Assembly: GCA_019448385.1 (NCBI GenBank)
Contig: JAGTXO010000006.1
Location: 930,001-994,000, forward strand
DNA from: Diacronema lutheri
Lineage: Eukaryota > Haptophyta > Pavlovophyceae > Pavlovales > Pavlovaceae
Direction of reading: 5' to 3'
DNA: 64,000 bases
The notes beneath the pieces are model-generated. The model ran no database searches. It had not been told where the DNA came from and saw only the letters and a program-made list of their open reading frames with translations. Below are positions 20,323 through 32,014 of this stretch, piece by piece (the stretch's first letter is position 1; every line of letters begins with the position of its first letter). The position numbers were made by a program, and so were the translations under genes.

Positions 20323-20949
20323 CTAGACCTTGGCGGTCGGCCGAGAGCGGCGACGGCGCGGGCGCCGACTGCGGCGGGTGCAGCATCCCGCCGGCCGCAG
20401 CAGCGGAGGCGGCGGCGTCGGCGATTGAGGCCGGTGCTGCGCAGCGGTGACTCCGGAGAGGACGGCGACGCGGGCGGCATGCTCGAAGGCAAAGACGAGG
20501 ACCAAGACAACGCGAACTAGTACGCATGGTGGCAGTGAGCCGCTCGCCGCTGAGGACTTGTCGGTGGCGGCGACGGCGGCGGCGGCGATGGCGGTGGCGA
20601 TGGCCATCGACATCGACGGCGACGGCGCCGAGCTGATGCTCGACAAGCAGGCACTGCGAGACGTCCTCGCGCGCGCGCACAAGCAAGCGCGGTTGGCGCA
20701 GTGCAGCGGCAGCGGCGGCGGCGGCGGCGGCGGTGGGCGGCGGCGCGGCGAGAGCGGCGTGATGAGCGGCGGTGTGGCAAGTGGCGGCGCAGCGAGCTCG
20801 TACGTCCATCCGCGCGCGCGGACGGGCGCGTCGCCTCCGAGGGACACACTAGAAACTCTGGCCCTCACAATCTGCCGTCAGCGCATGCCCACGCAAATGA
20901 AAGTAGCCCTGGAGGTTACGTGCGCCTGTCCTTGAGTCGACCCCGCATG

Positions 20950-23740
20950 CCTTGAGGAAGGGGGGGAAGGGTTCGGCAAAGAGGAAGACAATTAAATTGA
21001 GCACGCCACGTATGTGTCCGCGTTCTTCGACCGTGCGGGCGGCGCACGGCCTGCGTCTGCGCAGCTTGCAAAAGTCATCACGACACACGGCTACCTTTGT
21101 AGGCTTGTAAAACTTCGTATCGCGTCGCAAACGACCCCAGGTACGGTGTGATACCTTTGTAGGCTTGGAGCACGAACAATCGAGGCAACATTGTCGATTG
21201 CACCTTTGAGCGGCACCGTATGCAAGGATGCAACATCTAGCAGCGTTGGGCGAGAAGCGCTCGCGCGCACTCAGCCATGGCGAGCCACTAAATCGATCGC
21301 AAAAGCCTTTTTTCGCATCCGAATTGCAACATCGGTGCGCTAAACTCACACGCCAAAGTGCAAAGATGAAAGGGCGCAATCGCAACGGGGCGGAGCATCC
21401 ATAGCAAGATTTACTTGACGCTCAAAATATATTGGAACGTCTGGGTGTGCAAAGAGTCGGTGAGCGCGTACGCGGCATCGGCGACGATGAAGTACGGCAG
21501 CTGAAGGCCGCGCACTTTGAGGCCGGCCGTCGGATGTGTGAAGAACTGGCACGTCGTCCACGCGATCGAGTCATTGCACGCGCCCTGATGCTCAGCAGAC
21601 ATCATGAGAAATTTACGGTTGCCTTTGGCCATGGTTTGCAAGTTGACCGGAAAGCTACCCTTGCGATTCATGAATCCCATCGCCAGGTGTGGCTTACGCA
21701 CGTGGACGCCGAGGTCGTCCAGCGCGGCGACGCATCCGCGGAATTGCGCGCTCCAATTGTCCGACATGATGCGTGACTGTGCCTCCAGCTCGGCGGCTGT
21801 CTGCGGAAAACGCATCGCATCGGCAAAGCGGTCGTTGATGGCGTCAATGACCTTGTACAAGTGTGAGTAGGACGACGCCCTGCGCGCGCGGACGGCGCGC
21901 GCGCGCCGACGCACGCGGCGCACGGAGCGCGCGCGCAACAACAAGGTCAGGTGCACGCGCGTCGCCCGCTGGCGCCCACGCGGAGCGCCTCGGGCGCGCG
22001 CGCGTGGCAGGTCCTGCACAATCTGCGCACGGCGCGCGCGTACGTACGGGCTCATGGCGTGCAGATCAACGATGTTTAATTGGTTTCTGCCTGCGAGGAA
22101 GCGCAGCGTCGAGCCGAGCTTGAGCTGCGCGGAGATCGGACCGTTCGGACAGCCGCCAGGTTTCGTGCGGTCGGCGGGATCGAGATCAGGCCCAATGCGC
22201 TCCACGAATTTGTCGAAGGTCGCTCTGCTTACTCGGTACCTCGCCTTGAACCGGCCATCGCTGAAGCTGTTATTCGGCGCTCGGCAGCCCGACGGTCCTC
22301 CTTGTCGTACGACGCGCGTTGTGGCGTCGCTGCCGACGCGGCCGTTTGCTTTAATGTCGCTCGGCGGCGCGTCAGATAGGAGTAAGCAGCCAGCGAGGGC
22401 AGGAAAGGCGCGTACGTTGGCTGCTGGTCACGCCCGATGCAGTGCGCCCCATCCCGCCGAGCGAATTCCCGACACAATCACGTCGGCCCTCTCGATCCCA
22501 AACCGCGAAGCCGTTTGGGAGCGCCTCTTGCGCACAGCAATTTCGTCGCGGAATTTGGTTGCCAAACTAAAAGTCGCGACGTCGGCGGCGGGGTGCCAAA
22601 AGGCTGTTTGGAGCGCCCTTAGTGCCGTCGGCGTCGTCGCCGTCGCCATTGTCGCCGCTCGCGTCGAGGTTGATCGCGTTGCTCTGGAAGAAAATGGACC
22701 AAGTCAATATCGACCAAGCCGGGCTTCTCGCGGAAATGCGGGTAGACCACGGAGTACTTGTTCCACGGTGGCACTAGAGGCCAGTCCGAGTCACGCACTG
22801 CGACGCAAATCTGGTTGGGCGTGTCCGCCTGCTCGAGAAGCGCGCGCGAGCAGCGTCGGCGCCGCCAACACGCGTCGCGCCGCCCGCGCGAGGAGGCGAC
22901 GCGGTCGATCGCCGACCTGGCGGCGAGGTTCGGTCAACAAGATGACTGGGAACCATCCCGAAGCTAAGCAGTCACTCAGGGCAGCCGCGTCGGGCCGCAC
23001 GAGCGCCGCGACGAGCGCCATTGATTCACGGTTCTAGTGGTAGTTCCGCAAGCGGTGTCGCTGAGGGCCGCATAGCTGGTCTCGAGCCCAATTTGAAAGT
23101 GATGATTTCTGGCCGTGCAGCTTGTGTAAGCAAGCACTTTGCGAATGTGCGCGTACGACCAGCATGACGTCTCTATATGGCAAAGCGGTTCGTGTTGAAT
23201 ATTGCCAAGCTGGACATGGGGCGCAAAGAGTTGACTGCTCTGCCGTCTGCCCACGCCTAATTACGAAGCCACTCGGCACTAGGCACCCGCCTAGCGAGCT
23301 GAACAGGCTACAAGGCGCAGGCGTTTCGCCCGTATGCTTCCTGACTCCTAGCTCCTTCATAAACACCTTCCTGGCCATTCAGAACGCGTAGTTGCCCATT
23401 CAATGAGAGCGAGTGCGGCGCGAAGCGCTGTCCGACGCTCATCTGCCACCTTCCGGTGGCATTGTCACACTGTCCATTGCAATGTACATTACGATTGATC
23501 TGCCGCGCGCCAAATTTTGCACGCGGATCCTCGGCGCGTCTTTTGGTGCCTACACGGCCTTGCGGGCGCATGGCGAAAGACCAAGGACAGCCCAATATAT
23601 CGTTTTGCTTTCTTTGCGTCGCGACCACAATCTTCATTACCCACTGCGGGAAAGAGAATGAGTGCAAATGCGCAACGCGTCTTTCATCAGGGAGCGTTGC
23701 TGGCCTAAAACTGATGAATAGTTAATACATTGTTGTGTAC
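20950..23740. mobile_element. Lower-GC island carrying a PIF/Harbinger-type DNA transposon
   Basis: Base composition falls clearly below that of the flanks from about 20.95 kb, and the stretch encodes a Harbinger-like transposase on the minus strand. Upstream of it on the same strand, a further candidate exon (22683..22567, after a TTTTCTTCCAG acceptor) encodes an acidic tail ending LLAPRRRRRDF. Before that, an open stretch near 22,830 reads DSDWPLVPPWNKYSVVYP; both could belong to the element or to a captured gene. Two copies of ACCTTTGTAGGCTTG lie 60 bp apart (21093 and 21153). I could not identify terminal inverted repeats or a TWA target duplication, so the limits are approximate. Confidence 0.55.
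21411..22427 (-). CDS. PIF/Harbinger transposase (DDE_Tnp_4 type), probably incomplete
   Basis: An open frame on the minus strand with one intron (22047..21880, GTACGT...GCGCAG, 168 bp). Removing it joins LNIVDLHAMSP to ASSYSHLYKVIDAINDRF, the helix-turn-helix-like region before the catalytic core. Before that come NNSFSDGRFKARYRVSRATF and FVERIGPDLDP. Core landmarks: CVAALDDLGVHVRKP (first Asp), GFMNRKGSFPVNLQTM, and YFIVADAAYALTDS (second Asp). The frame stops soon after, before a recognisable third acidic residue (Glu), so the C-terminus is missing, lies on another exon, or is decayed. The N-terminal start is unresolved: the frame opens after a TGA at 22430. Harbinger elements move by cut and paste and usually need a second Myb-like protein, which I did not find. 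Confidence 0.72.
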   Translation of the reverse strand, partial: PAANVRAFPALAGCLLLSDAPPSDIKANGRVGSDATTRVVRQGGPSGCRAPNNSFSDGRFKARYRVSRATFDKFVERIGPDLDPADRTKPGGCPNGPISAQLKLGSTLRFLAGRNQLNIVDLHAMSPYVRARRAQIVQDLPRARARGAPRGRQRATRVHLTLLLRARSVRRVRRRARAVRARRASSYSHLYKVIDAINDRFADAMRFPQTAAELEAQSRIMSDNWSAQFRGCVAALDDLGVHVRKPHLAMGFMNRKGSFPVNLQTMAKGNRKFLMMSAEHQGACNDSIAWTTCQFFTHPTAGLKVRGLQLPYFIVADAAYALTDSLHTQTFQYILSVK

Positions 23741-23744
23741 ACCC

Positions 23745-26700
23745 TCATTTGTGCCCGCCCCATCCGGCGATGTCGGTCCGCGTGTGTGCGCCTACGAGGC
23801 GTTCTGTGATCATATCGTCATCGAGCAGCGACGGTGGAGTTGGCATTGTTGCCCCGCCGACGGGCGCGAGCCTGGTGGCACCGCTGATCCGACGAAGACG
23901 GGTGCCCAACGTCGAGACTTGCAGCGGCGCCTCACCTTCAGAAAAGATCCGCTGAATGCGCGGCCGCGCATCCAAAAGGCCGGGCCGGTGAAGCCGCGCG
24001 TGCATCGGCGACGACGTCGCCGGCCGCGTCTCGAGCTCGTCGGGCGGCAGCACGGGCAAAGCTCCGGCCGAGATCGGCACCAACTGATTGGCCCTGAGCA
24101 AACCTGGCGTGCTGCCCTTCTCAGAGCGCCCGGGCGGTTCCAGCCCTGGCGACGAGCGCGTAGCCGAGACCCACCCATTTACGGCCGCCGCAGCCCTGTG
24201 CGATGCAATGAAGTTGGACGAGTCGAGCGCCGCCATGCGCTCGTCGCCACCCTGTTCGGTCCCCGACCTCCGCGCCATCGCACGCGCGGCCATCGCCGAG
24301 CTCCGCCCCGGATGCTCGCTTTCGCCCATGCTGCCACCTCCGGAGCCTTGCGAAGCCTTGGAGGCACTGTTGTCGTAGCTCGCGAATGATCGCGTGCTGC
24401 TTGTCGGAGGTAGTCGCGCGTTGTCATCGCCATCGTGAACATGGTTTTCAGAGAGCCAATCACGACGAGCACGGCCGGCAGGCTGCCGATCGCTCTTTGG
24501 ACCAACGCTCGCGGCAAATGCAGCGGAAGAGCAAATCTTTGCGCCGGTGTCCACCACGGACGTGAGGTTTGCGTCATCGCCATCCCAATGAACCAGGGAT
24601 GCACCACCGCTCGCGAGTCGGTTGCCGTCCTCATGATGAGAATGCGACCCGCCAACGAGCACATCAACCTTGACCCTGCTCGACTTTGCCTTGACAACGA
24701 TGTTCAGCGCATCCTCGCGCACTGCGACGTCTTCAAGACCGTCGCCATCTGCGCTCGTGGATTTCGGCCGCGCATGTACAAGTCGCATTTTTGGCTCGCG
24801 GCCGTTCAGCGCGCCGACAAAAGACGTGGCGTGCGTGCGCGATGGCGTGTGGGACGGGGAGGATTCGAAGTCCGCCTCTTGCTGCGACGACCTCGATTCG
24901 CGCGTGCCGTCGACGAGGCCACTAAGCGCGCCCGAGCCCGAGCCGCACGAGCCCGAGCCGCACCTCGTGCGGATGGGTCCCGCTTGTGCGTCAGCCGAGT
25001 CGAGCGTGGAGATTGTGGTTACATGTGCTCGCGTGCTCCATAGTCTGCCCGCCGTCGGAGAAGGATGTGGCGCGGCCGCGACGTGTGAACGAGGCTCGAT
25101 ACCGCCGGTAGCCAGGTGCCCACGCTCGCCGCCGATGCTGGCCACGCAATCGCGCTCGCCGTTTGGGCGCTCATGCTCTCGCTCACGGCTGGCAAAACGC
25201 GCGCGCTCTCGCTCCTTGGCGCGCTCCCGGTCACGAGCCGCCGTCAAGACCCGGCGGCCAATCTCAATGTGTCGTCCCACGCTTCGAGTCGGCGCGCTAG
25301 CGCCAAGCGCCGCGCTGCTCGCGTCGCTTTGCAGCTCGATGGCATGCGGCTCTTTGGCAAGCATTGGTTGCCCGTCGCCAATCGCGTCCTCAATGCTCGT
25401 TCGCGAACGGCGCATCCCACGCCTGGCGCATCCCGGTCTCGCGCGGAGGCTTTCGATCGAATCGTCGGGCAATGGCTCGTTGAGCTGCCCGTCGCTTTCC
25501 CCGTTATCGTCGTGTGCCGAGAAAGTGTGCGCACTGCATCCCACTGGCGCGAGAAGAGGGAATGGCGAGAAGCTCTCGCGCAAGAAGGTGCGATTGCTGC
25601 GGTCCCAAACCGGCGAAGATGCCACCTCCTCTTCCGAGGGACGAGGAGAGGAGGGAAAAGGCTTGAAGCCCAATGGTGACGTAAGCGGCGCTTCCATGAG
25701 GACCTCCTCGTTCATGTGCACGGCGGTCTGAGCGACGAGCGCTAAGTGATCACGCCCCTGGTATACCAAGTCGTGCTCCTCTCGAAGCTGACGGCCTTCG
25801 TCCTCGAGCTCTTCGTCAGCGTGGGGTGCGCACAGGCGCTCGTCGTCCTCGTCGGCGCGCGGGAAGACCACACGAGTGCGATTCTCCACGGGCCCCAAGG
25901 TGAGCGTGCCGGGGCGCAGCAAACTGCCATCCGAGGTCGAAGCCGATTTGCTCGAGAATGCTTTCTTCGTACTGCGCATCTCGCTCCTTGCCGAAGAGGA
26001 ACGGTCTGCCGACGACGTACGCGACAACACGTGTGCGCCACAAGCGGGTGGCGCGCTGACGCAGCTTGTACCCGAGGACAAAATTTCGGCAATGTGCGCG
26101 CGGAGCGGCGGAGAAAGTGCGTCCTCTTCGGCCGCCTGCGAACTGCTCGAGGTTGGTACGGCCATGCTTGGCAAGAAGTGGACGTCGAGCCCACTGGAGC
26201 AATAGAAAGCGCGAGAGTGCAAATCAACCTCGCTTTCGCCCAGCTGCTCACGGCGCTCGAGCCGATCTTGACTGCCAACACTGATGAGAGCTGCCTTTCC
26301 ATCCGCGGCAGCGGCAGAAGCATCAGCGGCACCGCTGAGCAGAGCGCGGTCGACAAGTGGCGGCTGCCTTGGGCTGCCACTGTGGACGACCATCGCGACG
26401 TTCGCTCCCGCCTGCTCGCACGTCGAAACCACCGCCGCGGGTGAAGCGCAAAGAAACACACTTGCGCAGTTCAAACCAAAGGCGTGCCCGTTATCGACAA
26501 ACCGAGTCAAAGCGGAAAATGCATCAACATCGATGTTCACTCCACCGTCCGCGACGAAAGAACCAGCGTGCAGTGGCTTCGTCAATGCGACGTAATGCGT
26601 GTGCTCCTCCTCGCATCGCAACGCCTGCAAACGCGCATCGTTCTCCGCGCTTTGGCGTAGATTGAGCGCGGTGCGCGCAGCGAACGCAGCATCGAGCTCT

Positions 26701-26871
26701 GCCTGCGTGAAGCTCACCGATACCTCAGCAGCAGCAGCTGTTGCTGCAGCAGAAGCGGCCGCTGTGGCCGCGACAGTCTGCCCCGCAGCCCTCACCCTCG
26801 CGGCCTCAGCTACGGCAGCAGCTGCCCCGACCTTGTACGTCCTCACTGCCCCTACCTCTGCTGCAGCCGCC

Positions 26872-26904
<33 letters not shown>

Positions 26905-29900
26905 GCAGCCTCCTCTGCCGCCTTCACCCGCGCAGCCTCCGCCTCGGCAGCAGCAGCAGCAGCAGCGGCAGCCTCCTCGGCCGCCTTTGCCCTCGTAGCC
27001 CATGCCTTAGCTGCTGCCGCAGCAGCCTCTTCATGCAGTCGGCTGCGCACAACGTTCTCTGCGTGCTGCCGCTCGGCGACGGCCACCGCTGCCCGCTCGT
27101 ATGCAGCTTTCAAGCGCTCTGCCTGTGCAGCTTCTGCCTTTGCCACAGCGGCGTTTGCTGCATCGGCTTGAACGCGCACCTGTACTTCCTCGTCCGCCTT
27201 CGCCTTCAGGAGCGCTGTGCGGAAGTTGACCCAAGCCGGATGGTCCCACTGTGTCGCCCCGCTGAGCGCACCGTGGTAGTAGTGGTCGCCAATGCCTGGA
27301 GCCAGGTGCTTTTCCCACCCTTGCGGTAGTAGTGGTCCCACCCTTTCGTCGCCAAGCGATACGCCGAGCCACGTTGCAAACCGAGCGTCCTCCTCGCGCT
27401 CGTGGGCCTCGCCGAGCCGTGCTGCGCGCCCCCGCGCGCGCGCCTGGATGCGAACGGCCCCACGCGCGCGCAAATGCGCTGTGCGCGCTCTGGATGCGGC
27501 ACGGCGGCGCTCAGCCGCTTGGATGGCGATGGCCGCCGCGACTTGCCGCGCGTCGAGTGCTCTTTCGCGCGCCTCACGTCTTGACATCGCGCGCCTTCGC
27601 CCTAGTCGGCCGAGCGCGCCCGCTTGCAGACGCCTCGCTGCGCGCATGCGCCCTTCGTCCGCTTCGTCCGCGAGGACTTTGGCGTAGAGGTTTTGCAGCT
27701 CAGCGTGAAGGGGGTGATCCCAGCTTGTCTCGCCTGTGCGCAGGTTGTGAAAATACATTTCGCCGTTGTCAACAAAGACCTCCTCCCAGGCTGCAGGAAG
27801 CTTTGCATGCTTGGCCTTCCTCGCGATCCACAGGTGCTCGCCATCGTGCTCGGGGATGCCCAGGTAATTCGCCCACTCGAGGACATCAGCGCCGCCCGCA
27901 CTGCGCTCCAGCAGCAAGCGCGCGACCAGAGCGCGGCCAGCACGCGCGCGCTCAGCCGCCTGGATGCGCGTTGCGGCTTGTCGCAAAGCTCGCGTTGCCA
28001 CGCGCCGCTCTTCGGCCGCGCGCGCGCGCTCGTAGAGCTGCGCGTACTTGATGCGTGTCGGGTGGTCGCCGTGTTGGATGGCGCCGGTGGCAGCGTGCCG
28101 GAAGGCGGGCTCGCCGCCTGGCAGCTGAGCGCATTCGACCCACACACCTGTGTGCAGCTCCGTGCGCGCGGCAACGCCGAGCCACCAGAAGCGCTCGCGC
28201 TCTCGTGGCGCCTCAATGCCGAGCCAAGCCGCGCCGGCCACGCCGCGCGCGCGCTCGTTGCGCGCGCGCGCATGCCTTTGCACCGTGCGCGCCGCGAAGC
28301 GACGGCGCTTCAGCTCGTGCAGCCGCGCGCGTGCAGCGCGGCCTCGCTCGGCCGCGCTTAGCATCGTGGCAGCGGCATGGCGCGTTCTGGCGTGTCTGCG
28401 GCTCAGCTGGCCGCGCACGATGGCCTGCAGCATGACGGCCATGCAATGCCGCCGGTCAAGCTCAGCTCTGAGCGCAGCGCACAGCCGCTTGGCGGCGCGG
28501 CGGCGCGCTCGCGTCTGCAGTCACGTTGCGGCGGCGCGCTCAGAAGCGCGGCGCGCGACGAGCGCAGCCTTGCCATTGGCGTACAGCTCGCGGTGTGCCA
28601 GCCAGACGGGATGCTCCCTTACCTTTGCACCCGTGGCCTTGTTGTGGAAGAAGCGCTCGCCCTTGTCGTCAACGAGCTGCTCCCAGTTGGAGGTGGGTGC
28701 GTGCCGGCAGAGTTGCGCGACCCGCCAGATTGATGTGTCCCCCCACTCCTCCTCTGGGATCTCGAGCCACGTCGCGTATTGAGCGGTGGCGGCAAACTCA
28801 GCCCGACGCAGCGCGCGCAACCGCCAGGCGCGCTACACGCGCGCCGCAAGCACAGGCCCGAGCCGCTCGAGCGCCGCGATCCTGCGGCCGCGGCGGCCGC
28901 GCGCGATGCTCTGCACGCGCACGGCGCTGGCGGAGAGCGCGCGCAGACGCGTCCGCCATGCGGCACCCCTCCAGCGCGCCGCAATCTTAGACGCAGCCGC
29001 ACGAGCCGCGCGCAGCGCGCTCCTCGGCGCGATGCCACGAGCGACTTGCTCAATGACGCGCACGGCCATGTCGCGACGCGCACTGTCGACGACCACAACT
29101 GTGAGTGCGGCCTCGCCAAAGCGGATCGTGTAGTCCTGTCCAAACTCCATCAGGCGCGCGACAACGCGGATCCGCACCTCTGCCGTTGGTGGAAGCATGC
29201 CCCAAAATCGCGCGCGCCGGTGCGCGCGGATCTGCAGCCTCTGCCGCACCACTCGACCGACGGAGGCTTTGCTCAGCCTCGCCAACCGAGCGGACGCCAC
29301 CCACGTGCGCGCGGCGACGCGCGGCGTCGCAGCGATCGCCATGCGCCCCACGCAGCCGGCCGCACCGGGCGCACGCGCGACGCATGCCGAGCGCATCCCC
29401 GGCCACGCCGGGTTGAGCTCGTCGCATGCCGGTAACGGCGCATCCGCGGACGCGCCAAACACGATGGGCGCACCGAATATCAGCCCGTCAGCCGCGAGGA
29501 TGGCTGGCGGTGGCGCAAGCGGCACCCACGAGTATTCGCGCGGCGCCGGGCCCGCGCCCGCGCCTGCAGCGAGCGGCGCGGAAGCGCGGTGCAGCCGCCC
29601 AGGCGTATGCGCGGCGTGCTCGGGCGCGCGCGCGCGCGGCACGCGGCTCCCCAGCCGATCGGCGGACCGCGTCGCCATTCGGCCGCGCAGTTCGAGCCGA
29701 ACGGCCGCCGCGAACTCGTGCCGCTCGCGCAGCTCGCGCCGTGCCGCGAGAGAGAGTGGCAGCGCAGCCGCGCGGCGGCGCGTGCGGCGCCACACTCGCT
29801 GCAGCTGCGCCACGCCCACGAGCTCGCGCAGCGCCTGAGAGGAGCGCACGTTGCTCAGCGCGCCGGCGGCAAACTTGGCAAGCAACGTCTGGCGAGCAGC

Positions 29901-31902
29901 TGAGCGGACGGGCTCGCTGAGCTTCGCGAGGTGCGCGAGGCGCCGCTCGACGCCCGCCTCGCGCAGCGCCTGCAGCGCGCTGGCGGACGCACCGACGTGC
30001 GGGTCGGTCAGGATGTTCTGCAGCGCCGCGGCGGCGTAGAACTGGACGCCCTCGTCCTCCGCGTGCACGAGGCTGTGCAGCAGCACGAAGCAGCTCGTTG
30101 GCCTGATGAGGTCCTCGCCGCCAAAGTTGACCACGTTGGTGATCACCGCGAGCCCGGCGCACACGAGCGTTGGTTCGGCGGCGCGCGCGTGCGCCTCAAG
30201 CAGCGCCACGAGCGGCGGCACGAGCTCGACGATGCGCATGATCGCGACGATCTGCGCGCCCGACTCCGCGCCGGCGACAAGGTGGCTGAGCTCGAAGATG
30301 ACGGGGCCGACGCGGTCGAGCACCTCGACGAACAAGCCCGCGGGCGCGCGACGCGCGAGGAGCGCGCTCGACTCGTCGGCCGCCGAGCGCAGCTGCTGCG
30401 CGTAGCCGTCCAGCGAGCAGCGCAGGCTGTCGTGTTGAGCCCTGCGCGCGGCACGGCGAGCGAGCTGCGAGCGCCAAGCCGCCTGCACGACGGTCGACGC
30501 TCGCGCTTGCGCCTCGGGCGTGTGCACGTGCCGCCGTGGCGGCGGCTTAGGCGGCGGCGGCTTGGGCGGCGGCGGCCTCGGCGGAGGCGAGACGTCGTCG
30601 GTCGGCCGTGCCTTGCAAGAGGCAGGTGCGTCCAATATGGCCGCCCGCCCCATCCGGCTCATCGGCCGCCCGGCGCCGCCTTGGCCGGGCGGCGGGCCGC
30701 CCCGGCTGACTGGGCGGGGCGGTGCGTGCGGCTTGGACGCGCCTCGGCTCTCCATCGACGCCGGCACAGTATGCGCGTCGCGCGCGAGGATGAGTCCCTC
30801 CAACGCGGCGGACCGTGCTCCCAGCGGCGGTGCGGGCAGCACGGCAGGCGGTGCGGCGTGCGAAGCGCCGCGTGGCGGTGCGGGCGGTGCGCCAGTGGCT
30901 GCGTCCGCCGGCGAGCCAGCGGTCGGCGCGGCCGCTGGCGCAGCGAGCCGCTCCGGACCAGCCAGCGGCACGGGCGCACGTGGCGGCTCTGCTTTCGGCC
31001 TGGCAGGCTGCACGTTGGCGCCGCGACGCGCGTGGTGACCGCGCGCGCTGAGCATGCGCATGATCTCGCCAATGCGCTCGCGCGCCTCGCCGACGCTTTT
31101 GCGCGGCTTTCGAGATGCGGCGCGCTGCATGTCGCTGTCGACGTTCGGCAGAGGGCGCGCGAGGCCGACGCGCAGGTTGGCGAGCGCAGACTCGGCGCAC
31201 GCGCGCGTCCGCTCGTCGATCTCGCCCTGCAGCGACAGCTGGACGGCAAGGGCAAGCAGAATGCGCTCGGCGCCTGCCGCGTGAATGTCGCGCGCGCACT
31301 GCGGCTCGGCGGCCATGTGCTGCACGCCCGCAGCCGCGAGTTGGAGGACAAGCGGATCGGCCGAGTGCAGGCACTCGAGCAGCAGCGCGACGCCGCCGCA
31401 CCGCCGGATGCGCGTGTGCGCGCCCATGTCGGCAAGGTTGATAAGCACGGCGAGCCCCGAGTACAGAAGCGTGCGCTGCGCGTCGCTCGTCGCGTGCCCC
31501 GCCGCTGCCGCGCGGCTGATCAGCACGACCGGCTCGAGCAGGTGCGCGCCGACCAGCAAGTCCAGCGCCTGCGCGCGTGCGGGTCGCGTCGCACGCGCGC
31601 GCGCGCGAGCGGAGCGCGGCGAGCGCGGGGTTTCGCAATCAGCGTGCGTGCCCGCGCGAGGGCGTGGGCGGCGGCGCACGCCTGTCGCCATCACGCGACT
31701 GCGTGCACGTCGCACGCGCGCTGGCCCGCAGCCGTACCGCAGCGCTCTCGTCCCCGCCCTTCAGTCTGGTTAGGCAGCTGCTTAGAGTGCGCAAGCCGTG
31801 TTCGACGGCGGACGGCGGCGCGCGCGATGCCAGCAGGCCGACAAGCTTGGAGCATAGGGCATTCACGTCGAAAGAGGCCACCTCTCCCGCGTCTCTCTCC
31901 AT
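23745..31902 (-). CDS. Giant armadillo/IQ/WW protein; frame has two in-frame stops
   Basis: Exon 1 31902..31738 and exon 2 31568..23745 (intron 169 bp, GTACGG...GCGCAG) give 2,662 codons. Armadillo-like helices dominate residues ~1-250 and ~450-650, separated by a Pro-rich hinge. After them come several IQ motifs and four WW-like modules (SNWEQLVDDKGERFFHNKATG; a degenerate one near LPGGEPAFRHAATG; PAAWEEVFVDNGEMYFHNL; LPQGWEKHLAPGIGDHYYHG), each followed by an HP-x-aromatic helix as in the ciliary protein CEP164. A poly-Ala coiled coil coded by CAG/GCA repeats and a Ser-rich C-terminal half follow. A TAG (28835..28833, codon 967) and a TGA (28523..28521, codon 1071) sit in the same frame, each inside an IQ motif. 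Likely a basal-body or ciliary scaffold; the breaks may be assembly errors, recent mutations or very short introns. Confidence 0.65.
26870..26965 (+). repeat. CAG/GCA trinucleotide repeats coding poly-Ala
   Basis: Runs of CAGCAG (plus strand) read as Ala codons on the minus strand within the ARM/IQ/WW gene. The pattern is interrupted and recurs in two blocks. Confidence 0.85.
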
Positions 31903-32014
31903 CTCGACGGCGCTCTTCCGCCGTCGAGAAATGTAACGATTGAAACGTCGCGCTGTTTTCACTTCTTCCTACGAGGTGACCGGGCCGCTTCCGATGGCGC
32001 CGAGCCTCTCGCGC

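Larger units (their letters stand above)
18961..20949. other. Repeat-rich intergenic stretch, no gene supported
   Basis: About 2 kb without a convincing gene. It holds a dispersed-repeat copy, an imperfect long inverted repeat (GGGTTGCACGTGCGC near 19,060 facing its complement near 19,155-19,170), several hairpins, a 32-bp G tract (19759..19790), a 61-bp tandem duplication and GGC-rich simple sequence. Two small frames look faintly protein-like: a Ser/Asp-rich 62-codon frame on the minus strand (20112..19924, MADNSSSNCFDGG...) and a plus-strand stretch near 20,590-20,700 (IDIDGDGAELMLDKQALRD). Neither has further support. Confidence 0.6.

Noticed and set aside
19688-20809. Minus-strand 373-codon frame rich in His/Arg/Pro
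   Set aside because: Translation of GGC/GCC simple repeats and the G32 tract; no motif or consistent coding signal.
20849-21385. Minus-strand Cys-rich 178-codon frame at the island edge
   Set aside because: No recognisable domain; includes the two ACCTTTGTAGGCTTG repeats and probably is non-coding transposon flank.
21901-22040. Arg-rich insertion within the transposase frame
   Set aside because: It is an intron with GTACGT and GCGCAG ends; removing it restores the family sequence.
26870-26965. CAG repeat block considered as a CRISPR-like or structural array
   Set aside because: It is a trinucleotide repeat in coding sequence, read as poly-Ala.
28442-28833. Splitting the ARM/IQ/WW locus into three separate genes
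   Set aside because: All three open stretches share one frame and the gaps fall inside IQ motifs with homology continuing on both sides, so one interrupted gene is the simpler view.
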